From Desulfuromusa sp. (GTDB lineage Bacteria > Desulfobacterota > Desulfuromonadia > Desulfuromonadales > Geopsychrobacteraceae), in contig JAOZMV010000108.1 of assembly GCA_029934095.1 (NCBI GenBank), positions 1 through 5,864 of the forward strand: 5,864 bases of DNA, in the 5' to 3' direction. Both the position numbers and the translations under genes were made by a program. The notes under the pieces are model-generated. The model saw only the letters and a program-made list of their open reading frames with translations. It searched no databases and was not told the origin of the DNA. Positions 1-5,721 of this stretch are shown here, piece by piece. Each line of letters starts with the position of its first letter. Position 1 is the stretch's first letter.

Positions 1-1157
1 AATCAGAGCGTGAGTCACATCGTAGTGATACTCTGAAAACACTTGAAGAAAATCAAGTTACCGAGGGTATTGTTAAGAACCTGACCGATTACGGTGCGTT
101 TATTGATCTTGGTGGTATTGACGGCCTGCTGCATATTACTGATATGTCCTGGGGGCGGGTTAAGCACCCATCCGATATCCTTGCTGTCGGTGATAAAATT
201 AACGTCAAAGTTCTTAAATTTGATAAAGAAAAAGAGCGGGTTTCTCTGGGCCTTAAGCAGATTGCTCCCGATCCATGGTTGGATGTTGCAAGCAAGTATC
301 CAATTGAGACCAAGGTGACCGGTAAGGTTGTCAGTCTGACCGATTACGGTGCATTTATTGAGCTGGAAGAGGGTGTCGAAGGCTTGATTCACGTGTCTGA
401 AATGAGTTGGACCAAACGGGTCAAGCATCCGAATAAAGTTCTTTCAATTGGTGATGATGTTGAATCTGTGGTGTTGGCACTTGATACTGCTAACCGACGG
501 ATTTCTCTCGGGTTGAAGCAGATTGAGCCAAACCCCTGGGATGTGATTGGTGAGAAGTTCCCAATTGGTACTATTATTGAGGGACAGGTTAAAAATATTA
601 CCGATTTCGGCATTTTTGTTGGTGTCGATGAGGGGATAGATGGCCTGGTTCATATCTCTGACCTTTCCTGGACTAAACGGATTAAGCATCCTTCCGAGGC
701 CTATAAAAAAGGTGACCTGGTTAAGGCGGTTGTGTTGAATATTGACCGTGAAAATGAGCGTTTTTCTCTCGGCTTGAAGCAATTAAGTGCTGATCCTTGG
801 GAGACTGTCCCTACCCGTTATGCTCGCGGAACCATTGTGAAGGGTAAAGTAACTTCAGTCACAGATTTCGGCATTTTCATTGAGCTTGAAGAGGGAATTG
901 AGGGTTTAATTCACGTTTCTGAATTGAGCAAGGAAAAGATCGACAGCCCGAAAGATTTTGCTGAAGTTGGCGCTGAACTGGAAGCGGGAGTTTTACAGGT
1001 TGATACGGTTGATCGGAAGATTGCCCTGTCGATCAAGAACCTTGATGTTCAGAAAGAAAAAGCACAAGTGAGTGAATTCATGGGTGCACAAAAGACCGCT
1101 ACATCAAACCTTGGTGATTTGTTACAAGGTGCCGTAGGTCGTAAATCTGAAGAGTAA
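1..1157 (+). CDS. rpsA: 30S ribosomal protein S1, C-terminal part (5' end outside the window)
   Basis: S1 is the large RNA-binding protein of the small ribosomal subunit that helps dock mRNA for translation initiation. The reading frame is open from the window edge (first whole codon at position 3) and gives 384 residues to the TAA at 1155-1157. Four S1 (OB-fold) domains are visible at about residues 19-86, 104-173, 190-260 and 277-346. Each has the repeating elements V-x-(N/S)-(L/I/V)-TD(Y/F)G-(A/I)-F, G-(L/I)-(I/V/L)-H-(I/V)-S/T and SLGLKQ (SIKNL in the last). The first visible domain reads IVKNLTDYGAF and LLHITDMSWGRVKHPS, matching domain 3 of E. coli S1 as I recall it, so the window holds domains 3-6 and lacks domains 1-2. 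An ATG at 144 lies inside a domain and is not the start. A terminator follows 20 nt after the stop. Identification is very secure. Confidence 0.98.
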   Translation, partial: SERESHRSDTLKTLEENQVTEGIVKNLTDYGAFIDLGGIDGLLHITDMSWGRVKHPSDILAVGDKINVKVLKFDKEKERVSLGLKQIAPDPWLDVASKYPIETKVTGKVVSLTDYGAFIELEEGVEGLIHVSEMSWTKRVKHPNKVLSIGDDVESVVLALDTANRRISLGLKQIEPNPWDVIGEKFPIGTIIEGQVKNITDFGIFVGVDEGIDGLVHISDLSWTKRIKHPSEAYKKGDLVKAVVLNIDRENERFSLGLKQLSADPWETVPTRYARGTIVKGKVTSVTDFGIFIELEEGIEGLIHVSELSKEKIDSPKDFAEVGAELEAGVLQVDTVDRKIALSIKNLDVQKEKAQVSEFMGAQKTATSNLGDLLQGAVGRKSEE

Positions 1158-1177
1158 TTTGTTAATGAACCTTACTT

Positions 1178-1209
1178 GGGGTTCCTGTTCTATCAGGAGC
1201 CCCTTTTTT
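1178..1209 (+). terminator. Intrinsic terminator of rpsA
   Basis: The arm GGGGTTCCTG (1178-1187) pairs with CAGGAGCCCC (1194-1203) around a 6-nt loop. All ten positions pair, one as G-U, and a run of six T follows (1204-1209). It lies 20 nt after the rpsA stop codon. The 3' arm also contains AGGAG, the only Shine-Dalgarno-like sequence before sppA. Confidence 0.92.
1195..1199 (+). promoter_or_regulatory. Candidate sppA ribosome binding site inside the rpsA terminator stem
   Basis: AGGAG is the only purine-rich Shine-Dalgarno match upstream of sppA. It is 11 nt from a TTG at 1211 and 20 nt from the ATG at 1220, so it fits the TTG better. It forms part of the 3' arm of the terminator hairpin and would be hidden in any read-through transcript while that hairpin is folded. 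Its use as a ribosome binding site is inferred. Confidence 0.4.
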
Positions 1210-1219
1210 ATTGGTTGAA

Positions 1220-2110
1220 ATGAAAAAACGTCCCTTCTTAATGGCCTCTCTGACTGTTGCCGTGATTTTTATATTTTTCTTGCTGGTTATTTTTACTGCA
1301 GGAATGTTCGGTGCTGGTTCAGTTTTTGTTTCAGTTGGCGATAAAATTGGTATCCTTGAGGTTGAAGGGGCTATCACTGATTCTCGGTTAATGACCGCAC
1401 AGATTAAAGAGTTTCGTGAACATAGCAATATTAAGGCTGTTGTCGTCAGGATCGATTCTCCTGGAGGTGGTGTTGCCCCCTCACAAGAGATTTATGCCGA
1501 ACTAAAGCGTTTAGCTGAAGAGAAACCCCTGGTTGTGTCAATGGGATCAGTTGCTGCTTCGGGGGGCTATTATCTTGCCGTTGCTGCTGAACATATATTC
1601 GCAAATCCAGGAACTATTACCGGCAGCATCGGTGTTATCATGTCTTTTCCAAATTATCAGGAGTTGATGGGTAAGGTTGGAGTTCAGACGGAAGTGGTTA
1701 AAAGTGGACGGTTCAAGGATATTGGTTCAGCAACACGATCCTTTACAGAAGCTGACCGGATCTTGCTGCAAGGGATGATTGATGATGTCCATCAGCAGTT
1801 TGTAGAAGCCATCAGTGCTGGACGTAACATGCCGATAGATAGACTTCAGCCGTTTGTCGATGGTCGAATTTTTACCGGTCGAAAGGCCAAAGATATCGGC
1901 TTGATTGATGAACTTGGAACTTTAGATGATGCAATTAAATATGCTGCCAAGATTGCAGGTATTGATGAAGAGTCTGATCTGGTTTATCCCGAACCGGAAA
2001 AGATTAATTTGGTCGATAGGTATTTACAAAGCGCTATGAGCCGTTTTTTTGGTGTCAATCTCAATACAAAAAATATGATTGGCCCCCAGTACCTTTGGAA
2101 TGGTTATTGA
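1220..2110 (+). CDS. sppA: Signal peptide peptidase SppA, short (36K) type
   Basis: SppA is a membrane-anchored serine protease of family S49 that degrades signal peptides left in the membrane after secretion. From the ATG at 1220 the protein has 296 residues, the usual length of the single-domain form; E. coli SppA is about twice as long. A positively charged start (MKKR) and one hydrophobic segment (about residues 6-28) form the anchor. The motif RIDSPGG is at about 77-83. The nucleophile motif MGSVAASGGYY contains Ser114, and Lys166 lies in SGRFKDIGS. The 52-residue Ser-Lys spacing equals that of Bacillus subtilis SppA (Ser147/Lys199). The start is uncertain: a TTG at 1211 adds three residues and has better spacing to AGGAG, but the KKR-hydrophobic N-terminus argues for the ATG. 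No separate promoter is obvious, so expression may depend on read-through from rpsA. ihfB follows 28 nt downstream, probably on the same transcript. Confidence 0.94.
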   Translation: MKKRPFLMASLTVAVIFIFFLLVIFTAGMFGAGSVFVSVGDKIGILEVEGAITDSRLMTAQIKEFREHSNIKAVVVRIDSPGGGVAPSQEIYAELKRLAEEKPLVVSMGSVAASGGYYLAVAAEHIFANPGTITGSIGVIMSFPNYQELMGKVGVQTEVVKSGRFKDIGSATRSFTEADRILLQGMIDDVHQQFVEAISAGRNMPIDRLQPFVDGRIFTGRKAKDIGLIDELGTLDDAIKYAAKIAGIDEESDLVYPEPEKINLVDRYLQSAMSRFFGVNLNTKNMIGPQYLWNGY

Positions 2111-2138
2111 TTATTTTTGAAATATTTGGAAGGTTAAG

Positions 2139-2417
2139 ATGACAAAAAGTGAATTAATTGAACAATTGACCGATGGGCATGGAATTCTCAATAAAAAAGA
2201 GGCCGAAATAGTCATTAATTTGATTTTTGGCGGAATCAGTACTGCTCTTGCTCAAGGAGACCGGGTTGAAATCCGGGGATTTGGTTCCTTTTCAGTGCGC
2301 GAGCGTGATGCTCGTGAAGCAAGGAACCCCAAAAGTGGTGAGCTGGTTGAAATTCCATCACGCAAGACACCTTTTTTTAAAACCGGGAAGGAACTGCGAG
2401 AGCGGGTTGACGGGTAG
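2139..2417 (+). CDS. ihfB: Integration host factor beta subunit (HU/IHF family DNA-bending protein)
   Basis: IHF is an alpha/beta heterodimer that binds specific sites in the DNA minor groove and bends DNA sharply, shaping the nucleoid and assisting transcription, recombination and replication. The 92 residues match the family length. The N-terminus MTKSELIE is the same as in E. coli IhfB. The body GDRVEIRGFGSF (40-51) precedes the DNA-contacting beta arm with RNPKSG (62-67); Pro64 is the intercalating proline position. The C-terminal PFFKTGKELRERV (78-90) is also typical. The RIEIRGFGSFS-like signature and the MTKSELIE start favour IHF beta over HU, though alpha/beta/HU assignment by eye is not absolute. 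A good Shine-Dalgarno GGAAGG (2128-2133) sits 5 nt before the ATG. The gene follows sppA closely and is closed by the hairpin at 2448-2479, which also terminates the opposing 6S RNA gene. Confidence 0.95.
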   Translation: MTKSELIEQLTDGHGILNKKEAEIVINLIFGGISTALAQGDRVEIRGFGSFSVRERDAREARNPKSGELVEIPSRKTPFFKTGKELRERVDG

Positions 2418-2439
2418 TCACTTAATATACAGTCAGTAG

Positions 2440-2480
2440 AAAAGAAAAAAGGCTCTGAGATGATTTCAGAGCCTTTCTTA
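2440..2480. terminator. Bidirectional intrinsic terminator shared by ihfB (+) and 6S RNA (-)
   Basis: AAAGGCTCTGA (2448-2458) pairs with TCAGAGCCTTT (2466-2476) as a perfect 11-bp stem around a 7-nt loop. On the + strand it is followed by TTTCTTAT. On the - strand the A-rich run at 2440-2450 becomes a T-tract. It starts 30 nt after the ihfB stop and lies just beyond the 3' end of the 6S RNA on the other strand. Confidence 0.88.
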
Positions 2481-2486
2481 TAGATA

Positions 2487-2668
2487 TGTTCTCCAGGATG
2501 CCGGTATGGTTCTATACGGATGACCTGAATAAAAAGTTTGTCTACGGAAAAAACATTAGGCGTCCTGCTCATGGGCAGGCATGCTCACCACTTTTTCACG
2601 CATCGACAGGTCTATGAAAATGTTGGTCAAGGGATAAGAACCACCCCGCGCACCCCAGAAAATCAAAG
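2487..2668 (-). ncRNA. ssrS: 6S RNA (RNA polymerase sigma70-holoenzyme regulator)
   Basis: 6S RNA mimics an open promoter and sequesters housekeeping RNA polymerase in slow growth. Read on the minus strand, this stretch contains GTGGTGAGCATGC, essentially the same as the GGTTGGTGAGCATGC core of E. coli 6S RNA. It also folds as expected. A long closing stem pairs roughly 2662-2637 with 2489-2513, including the uninterrupted 7 bp UGGUUCU/AGAACCA. A second short helix pairs 2629-2625 with 2525-2521. A large, mostly unpaired central region follows. The apical arm is built from 2592-2597/2547-2552, CACC/GGCG (2586-2589/2559-2562) and a 5-bp stem 2575-2579/2564-2568 with a 6-nt loop. Length from the closing stem is about 175 nt (E. 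coli 184). A sigma70-like promoter lies upstream and an intrinsic terminator downstream. The exact ends are estimates, since mature 6S RNA is trimmed from longer transcripts. Confidence 0.92.
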
Positions 2669-2685
2669 ATCAAAACTGTAATTAG

Positions 2686-2713
2686 ATAGTAGCAAATTTA
2701 AATTTTAAGTCAA
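2686..2713 (-). promoter_or_regulatory. Sigma70-type promoter of the 6S RNA gene
   Basis: On the minus strand TTGACT (2713-2708, 5 of 6 matches to the -35 consensus) is followed by a 16-nt spacer and TACTAT (2691-2686, 4 of 6 matches to the -10). The expected start is an A near 2679, about 17 nt before the closing stem of the 6S RNA. The surrounding DNA (about 2680-2766) is strongly AT-rich. Confidence 0.7.
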
Positions 2714-2715
2714 GG

Positions 2716-2744
2716 TTAAAATTATATAACATAAATGCTATATC
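2716..2744 (+). promoter_or_regulatory. Candidate promoter of the pseudouridine synthase-lgt-HAD operon
   Basis: TTAAAA (2716-2721) and TATATC (2739-2744) are separated by 17 nt, and the -10 is preceded by TG one base upstream (TGCTATATC), an extended -10 arrangement. Each hexamer matches consensus at 4 of 6 positions. Transcription would start near 2751, leaving a leader of only about 15 nt before the ATG at 2767. In such AT-rich DNA chance matches are common, so this is tentative. Confidence 0.4.
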
Positions 2745-2766
2745 TTAATAAATGGACAATTGATTA

Positions 2767-3693
2767 ATGAAGTGGACAATCCATCGTTTACAGGTAACGA
2801 CAGCCTCAGCAGGTCAGAGGCTTGATCAATATCTGGCACAAACAGCTATCGAATTATCTCGCACCTCTGCGAAAAAAATTATTGACCTGGGTGGGGTTCA
2901 TATCAATGGTCGAAGAGTCAGGAGTTGTTCAACCCCAATTCATAACGGCGATTCTGTAGAGGTTTATATTGACCATTTGTCTTTGGACCCCTATCGGATA
3001 AGAGAAGAAGATATCCTGTTTCAGGATCAATTTATTATCGTCCTGAATAAACCGTCATTAATCGATACCCAACCAACCCATGCACGTTTCAAGGGGACCC
3101 TGTTTGAAGCTTTACAGTGGCACCTAAAGGATCCATTTCGTCCACAGAGAAAGGCCGATATCGGAATGGTACAACGTCTGGATCGCGGTACTTCCGGTGT
3201 TGTTGTTTTTTCTATTCATCCTCGGGCACATAAAGAGATGACGAGGATGTTTCTGCAACATGAAGTTAAAAAGGGCTATCTAGCCCTGGTTCAAGGAGCT
3301 CCAGAGCAGAAACAGGGAGAAATTAGATCTTTTCTGGCACGTTCAAGAAAAGAAAACCGGGTCAAATCTGTCGAAAAGGGTGGTAAGGAAGCGATTACCA
3401 GATTCCAACTGGTTGAAAATATGATGGATTGTTCATTGCTGAATGTTGAAATATTAACCGGTCGATCCCATCAGATTCGGGCTCATATGTCAGAACAGAA
3501 TTGCCCATTGGTGGGTGATGTGCGCTATGGTGGTTCTTCCTCAGTCGCCGGAATAGAAGTCATCAGACCATTACTCCATGCTGAGAAACTGGCTTTTAAT
3601 CATCCGGTGTTAAATAAGGCTCTGGACTTTACTGCCCCGGTCCCGGAAGATATGTTGAATGTCTTAACCACGCTGAGAAAGAGTGTCCGATGA
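2767..3693 (+). CDS. RluA-family RNA pseudouridine synthase with S4 domain
   Basis: Enzymes of this family isomerise uridine to pseudouridine in rRNA or tRNA. The 308-residue protein has an N-terminal S4 RNA-binding domain (about 15-75, with QRLDQYLAQ and a basic VHINGRRVR turn) and the RluA catalytic domain. The catalytic aspartate is Asp139 in MVQRLDRGTSG. Other family blocks are LNKPSLID (93-100), TGRSHQIRAHM (231-241), LVGDVRYGG (248-256) and LLHAEKLAFNHP (269-280). The catalytic loop differs from the usual HRLDxDTSG: Gln replaces the His, and Gly replaces the Asp before TSG. Target specificity (RluA, RluC or RluD type) cannot be told from this, so no symbol is given. The ATG at 2767 has only a weak upstream match (GGA, about 10 nt away). 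The stop overlaps the lgt start as ATGA. Confidence 0.93.
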   Translation: MKWTIHRLQVTTASAGQRLDQYLAQTAIELSRTSAKKIIDLGGVHINGRRVRSCSTPIHNGDSVEVYIDHLSLDPYRIREEDILFQDQFIIVLNKPSLIDTQPTHARFKGTLFEALQWHLKDPFRPQRKADIGMVQRLDRGTSGVVVFSIHPRAHKEMTRMFLQHEVKKGYLALVQGAPEQKQGEIRSFLARSRKENRVKSVEKGGKEAITRFQLVENMMDCSLLNVEILTGRSHQIRAHMSEQNCPLVGDVRYGGSSSVAGIEVIRPLLHAEKLAFNHPVLNKALDFTAPVPEDMLNVLTTLRKSVR

Positions 3694-4469
3694 TTTTTCC
3701 ACAGATTGATCCAGTTATATTCAGCATTGGCCCACTGGCGGTCCGCTGGTACGGACTGATGTATCTGTTTGGTTTCGTCGGTGGTTACTTCATGATGTGT
3801 CATGTGGCCAAGTTCCGTAAAATGGCTATTAATCAAGATACAATTTCCGACCTGTTATTCTATGCCGTTCTGGGGGTGGTTATTGGCGGCCGCCTCGGCT
3901 ATACCCTGTTTTATAATACCAAGTATTATCTCAGTCATCCCCTGCAAATTTTTTATGTCTGGGAGGGGGGGATGAGTTTTCACGGTGGACTCCTCGGAGT
4001 TCTTATTGTTCTGCTTCTCTTTTGCCGTCGCCGCAACTTACCTCTTTTATTGATTGCTGACTTAGCAGTGGCCGCTGTTCCAATTGGTCTCGGATTTGGA
4101 AGAATCGGCAATTTTATCAATGCGGAGCTCTGGGGCAGGGTGACAGATCACCCCTGGGGAGTTATCTTTCCCGGTGGTGGTTCATTCCCACGCCATCCGA
4201 GCCAACTCTATGAAGCGGGTCTTGAGGGTCTGGCTCTGTTTGTGATTATCTATCTGCTACACCGTCTGGGGGCAGGCCGTGGTGTTCCTGCGTTCAGTTT
4301 TGTCTTTTTTTACGGCCTCTTCCGCTTTATGGTTGAATTTGTGCGCCAACCCGATAGTCAGCTCGGGTTTCTCTGGGGTGGGGCAACAATGGGGCAACTG
4401 CTCTCCTTACCGATGATTTTATTTGGACTAGGTGGGTTGATCTATGTACTGAAGAGGAATAAGTCATGA
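3690..4469 (+). CDS. lgt: Phosphatidylglycerol--prolipoprotein diacylglyceryl transferase
   Basis: Lgt carries out the first step of bacterial lipoprotein maturation. It moves a diacylglyceryl group from phosphatidylglycerol to the cysteine of the prolipoprotein lipobox, in the inner membrane. The 259-residue protein has several hydrophobic helices and the family signatures in order: VRWYGLMY (18-25), GGRLGYTLFYN (66-76), WEGGMSFHGGLLG (91-103) with His98, GRIGNFINAELWGR (137-150) with Arg138, Asn141 and Glu146, RHPSQLYEA (168-176), and FRFMVEFVRQPD (211-222). By alignment from memory, His98, Arg138, Asn141 and Arg212 correspond to the essential E. coli residues His103, Arg143, Asn146 and Arg239. 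Start and stop overlap both neighbours by ATGA, so translation is probably coupled to them. AAAGAG at 3678-3683 is the likely ribosome binding site, within the preceding gene. The family is very clear. Confidence 0.97.
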   Translation: MIFPQIDPVIFSIGPLAVRWYGLMYLFGFVGGYFMMCHVAKFRKMAINQDTISDLLFYAVLGVVIGGRLGYTLFYNTKYYLSHPLQIFYVWEGGMSFHGGLLGVLIVLLLFCRRRNLPLLLIADLAVAAVPIGLGFGRIGNFINAELWGRVTDHPWGVIFPGGGSFPRHPSQLYEAGLEGLALFVIIYLLHRLGAGRGVPAFSFVFFYGLFRFMVEFVRQPDSQLGFLWGGATMGQLLSLPMILFGLGGLIYVLKRNKS

Positions 4470-5080
4470 GCCGGATCAAGGCGGTCATTTTTGATTGTGA
4501 TGGGGTGATGTTCGAAAGCCGCCAAGCCAACCTGTCCTATTATAATCGGATTCTGGAAGAGTTTTCCTACTCTCCGGTCTCCGCTGAGCAAAAAGAGCTG
4601 GCGCAAATGTGTCATACTGCCAGTTCACCAGTAGTGCTAGCGACCCTTCTGCGTGAGGTAGATTTAGCTTCAGCTCTTGATTTTGCTGCAACTCTGGACT
4701 ATCGGGAATTTATTCCTCATATGGAACCAGAGTTGAATCTGTATGATCTTTTAGAAAGTCTTTCAGGGAAATACCCGCTGGCGATTGCGACCAATCGCGG
4801 GAAAAGTATTCTATCAATTCTTGATCATTTTGACTTACAGGGGTTTTTCTCTGTTGTTGTGACCAGTCATGATGTTGAACGACCCAAGCCCGCTCCCGAT
4901 ATGCTGCTTCTGGCAACGGAAAAACTTAACCGAAAGGCTGAAGATTGTCTTTTTATTGGTGACTCTGAACTGGATAAGCTGGCCGCAGCTGAAGCGAATA
5001 TGCAATTCGCCGGTTATGGCGGCGGGGTGTCGGGGATAATTTCACTATCGAATCATTTGGAATTGTTGGATTATCTATAA
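4466..5080 (+). CDS. HAD-superfamily phosphatase, phosphoglycolate phosphatase-like
   Basis: This is a soluble HAD hydrolase of 204 residues with all four catalytic motifs. Motif I is VIFDCDGVMFES with nucleophile Asp10 and acid/base Asp12. Motif II is IATNRG with Thr109. Motif III is Lys141 in ERPKPAPDML. Motif IV is FIGDSELDKLAA with Asp166 and Asp170, which bind Mg2+. A helical cap lies between motifs I and II (about 18-90), as in the phosphoglycolate phosphatase/beta-phosphoglucomutase branch. The natural substrate cannot be read from the sequence; a small phosphate ester is likely. A good Shine-Dalgarno AGAGGA (4453-4458) lies 7 nt before the ATG, and the start overlaps the lgt stop as ATGA. 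It is the last gene of the operon, and no convincing terminator follows. Confidence 0.92.
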   Translation: MSRIKAVIFDCDGVMFESRQANLSYYNRILEEFSYSPVSAEQKELAQMCHTASSPVVLATLLREVDLASALDFAATLDYREFIPHMEPELNLYDLLESLSGKYPLAIATNRGKSILSILDHFDLQGFFSVVVTSHDVERPKPAPDMLLLATEKLNRKAEDCLFIGDSELDKLAAAEANMQFAGYGGGVSGIISLSNHLELLDYL

Positions 5081-5168
5081 CGATTCAAAATTAAAGCACT
5101 TTTTATTATTCAGTTTTTGTAAAGTATTCTCTGTGTCTCAGCGCTTCTGTGGTAACTCTTTCCTCACA
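5081..5168. other. Convergent intergenic spacer without a clear terminator
   Basis: This spacer of 88 bases separates the end of the HAD gene (+) from the end of the membrane protein gene (-). It is AT-rich, with T-runs near 5100-5118, but I find no hairpin with a stem longer than about 4 bp next to them. How the two converging transcripts end is not visible. Confidence 0.5.
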
Positions 5169-5627
5169 TTATTCTCGCTTCAATTTGTAGAAAAACAAAA
5201 AAACAAAAACTAAAAGGGCAAAAATATTAATCCCAAACAGAGTGATCTCTACTGGTAGGCCGGTTTGTATCTGGCAGTACCCCCCCAACAATAAATTAAA
5301 ATTATAGTTTGTCATTCCCTCCAGAAAACTGATTCTGACACCAAGCAATAACCCGGACATGAATGAATAGTATAAACCGCTTAGGGTGAAATAGGGGATT
5401 TGTAACAGTTGCACGACCAGAGACAGATTCAAACCCGCCATTTTGTTCTTCAACAACAAAATTCCGGCTAGAATACTGAGCGCAAAAGGAATCAGATAAA
5501 ATAGTAAAAATAGTACGAACTTAAGGTTATCCAGAACATGAGTCATTCGGTAGAGCATGATGAGGAGACCCCAGACACCACCCAGGATTTCAATCACTGC
5601 GATAAATCTTAATAGTAGTAAGTTCAA
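5169..5627 (-). CDS. Unrecognised integral membrane protein with about four helices
   Basis: I do not recognise this protein. It has 152 residues and is very hydrophobic, with likely membrane segments at about 4-26, 36-59, 66-97 (possibly two short helices or one long bent one) and 126-148. It ends in a basic, cytoplasm-like tail (YKLKRE). The loop between helices 3 and 4 carries NYNFN, GGYCQIQTG and a single cysteine (Cys118). No catalytic motif or lipobox is apparent. The reading frame begins with TTG (5627-5625); AGGAAG (5642-5637) lies 9 nt before it, and an in-frame stop sits three codons further upstream, so no longer N-terminus is possible. The frame is convergent to the HAD gene and follows a terminator on its own strand by a few bases, so read-through may be its source of transcript. 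Length, hydrophobic pattern and ribosome binding site support a real gene; function is unknown. Confidence 0.72.
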   Translation of the reverse strand: MNLLLLRFIAVIEILGGVWGLLIMLYRMTHVLDNLKFVLFLLFYLIPFALSILAGILLLKNKMAGLNLSLVVQLLQIPYFTLSGLYYSFMSGLLLGVRISFLEGMTNYNFNLLLGGYCQIQTGLPVEITLFGINIFALLVFVFLFFYKLKRE

Positions 5628-5649
5628 AATCAGTCACTTCCTGGTAAGA

Positions 5650-5682
5650 TAAAAAAATCCCCGGCAGCCAAAGCTGCCGGGG
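5650..5682 (-). terminator. Intrinsic terminator of the partial cytochrome-like gene
   Basis: CCCCGGCAGC (5659-5668) pairs perfectly with GCTGCCGGGG (5673-5682) around a 4-nt loop. The A-run at 5651-5657 gives a run of seven T after the hairpin on the minus strand. It lies about 40 nt after the stop codon of the gene ending at 5722. On the + strand nothing T-rich follows, so it works in one direction only. Confidence 0.92.
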
Positions 5683-5721
5683 TACATGAGAGGAGAGAGT
5701 CTTCTCAGAAAATTGAAGTGA

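Noticed and set aside
15..782. Long minus-strand open frames opposite rpsA
   Set aside because: They mirror the repeated S1 domains on the other strand, have no ribosome binding sites, and the plus-strand frame is unmistakable.
60..1000. Spaced similar DNA blocks (GATTACGG/GATTTCGG and following bases)
   Set aside because: These are the coding repeats of the S1 domains, not a CRISPR array or mobile repeat.
2252..2572. Minus-strand frame of 106 codons across ihfB and the 6S gene
   Set aside because: It overlaps a certain gene (ihfB), the bidirectional terminator and the structured 6S RNA. Its protein shows no recognisable feature.
2753..2780. Direct repeat TGGACAAT (2753-2760 and 2773-2780), 20 bp apart, around the synthase start
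   Set aside because: Only two 8-bp copies, one inside the coding sequence; easily chance, and no matching third copy nearby.
3600..3836. Minus-strand frame across the synthase/lgt junction
   Set aside because: It is a shadow of two well-identified plus-strand genes and has no family signal.
5650..5690. GC-rich hairpin as a terminator for the plus-strand HAD operon
   Set aside because: It lies over 550 bases past the HAD stop, beyond an opposing gene, and has no T-run on the plus strand; the T-run is on the minus strand.
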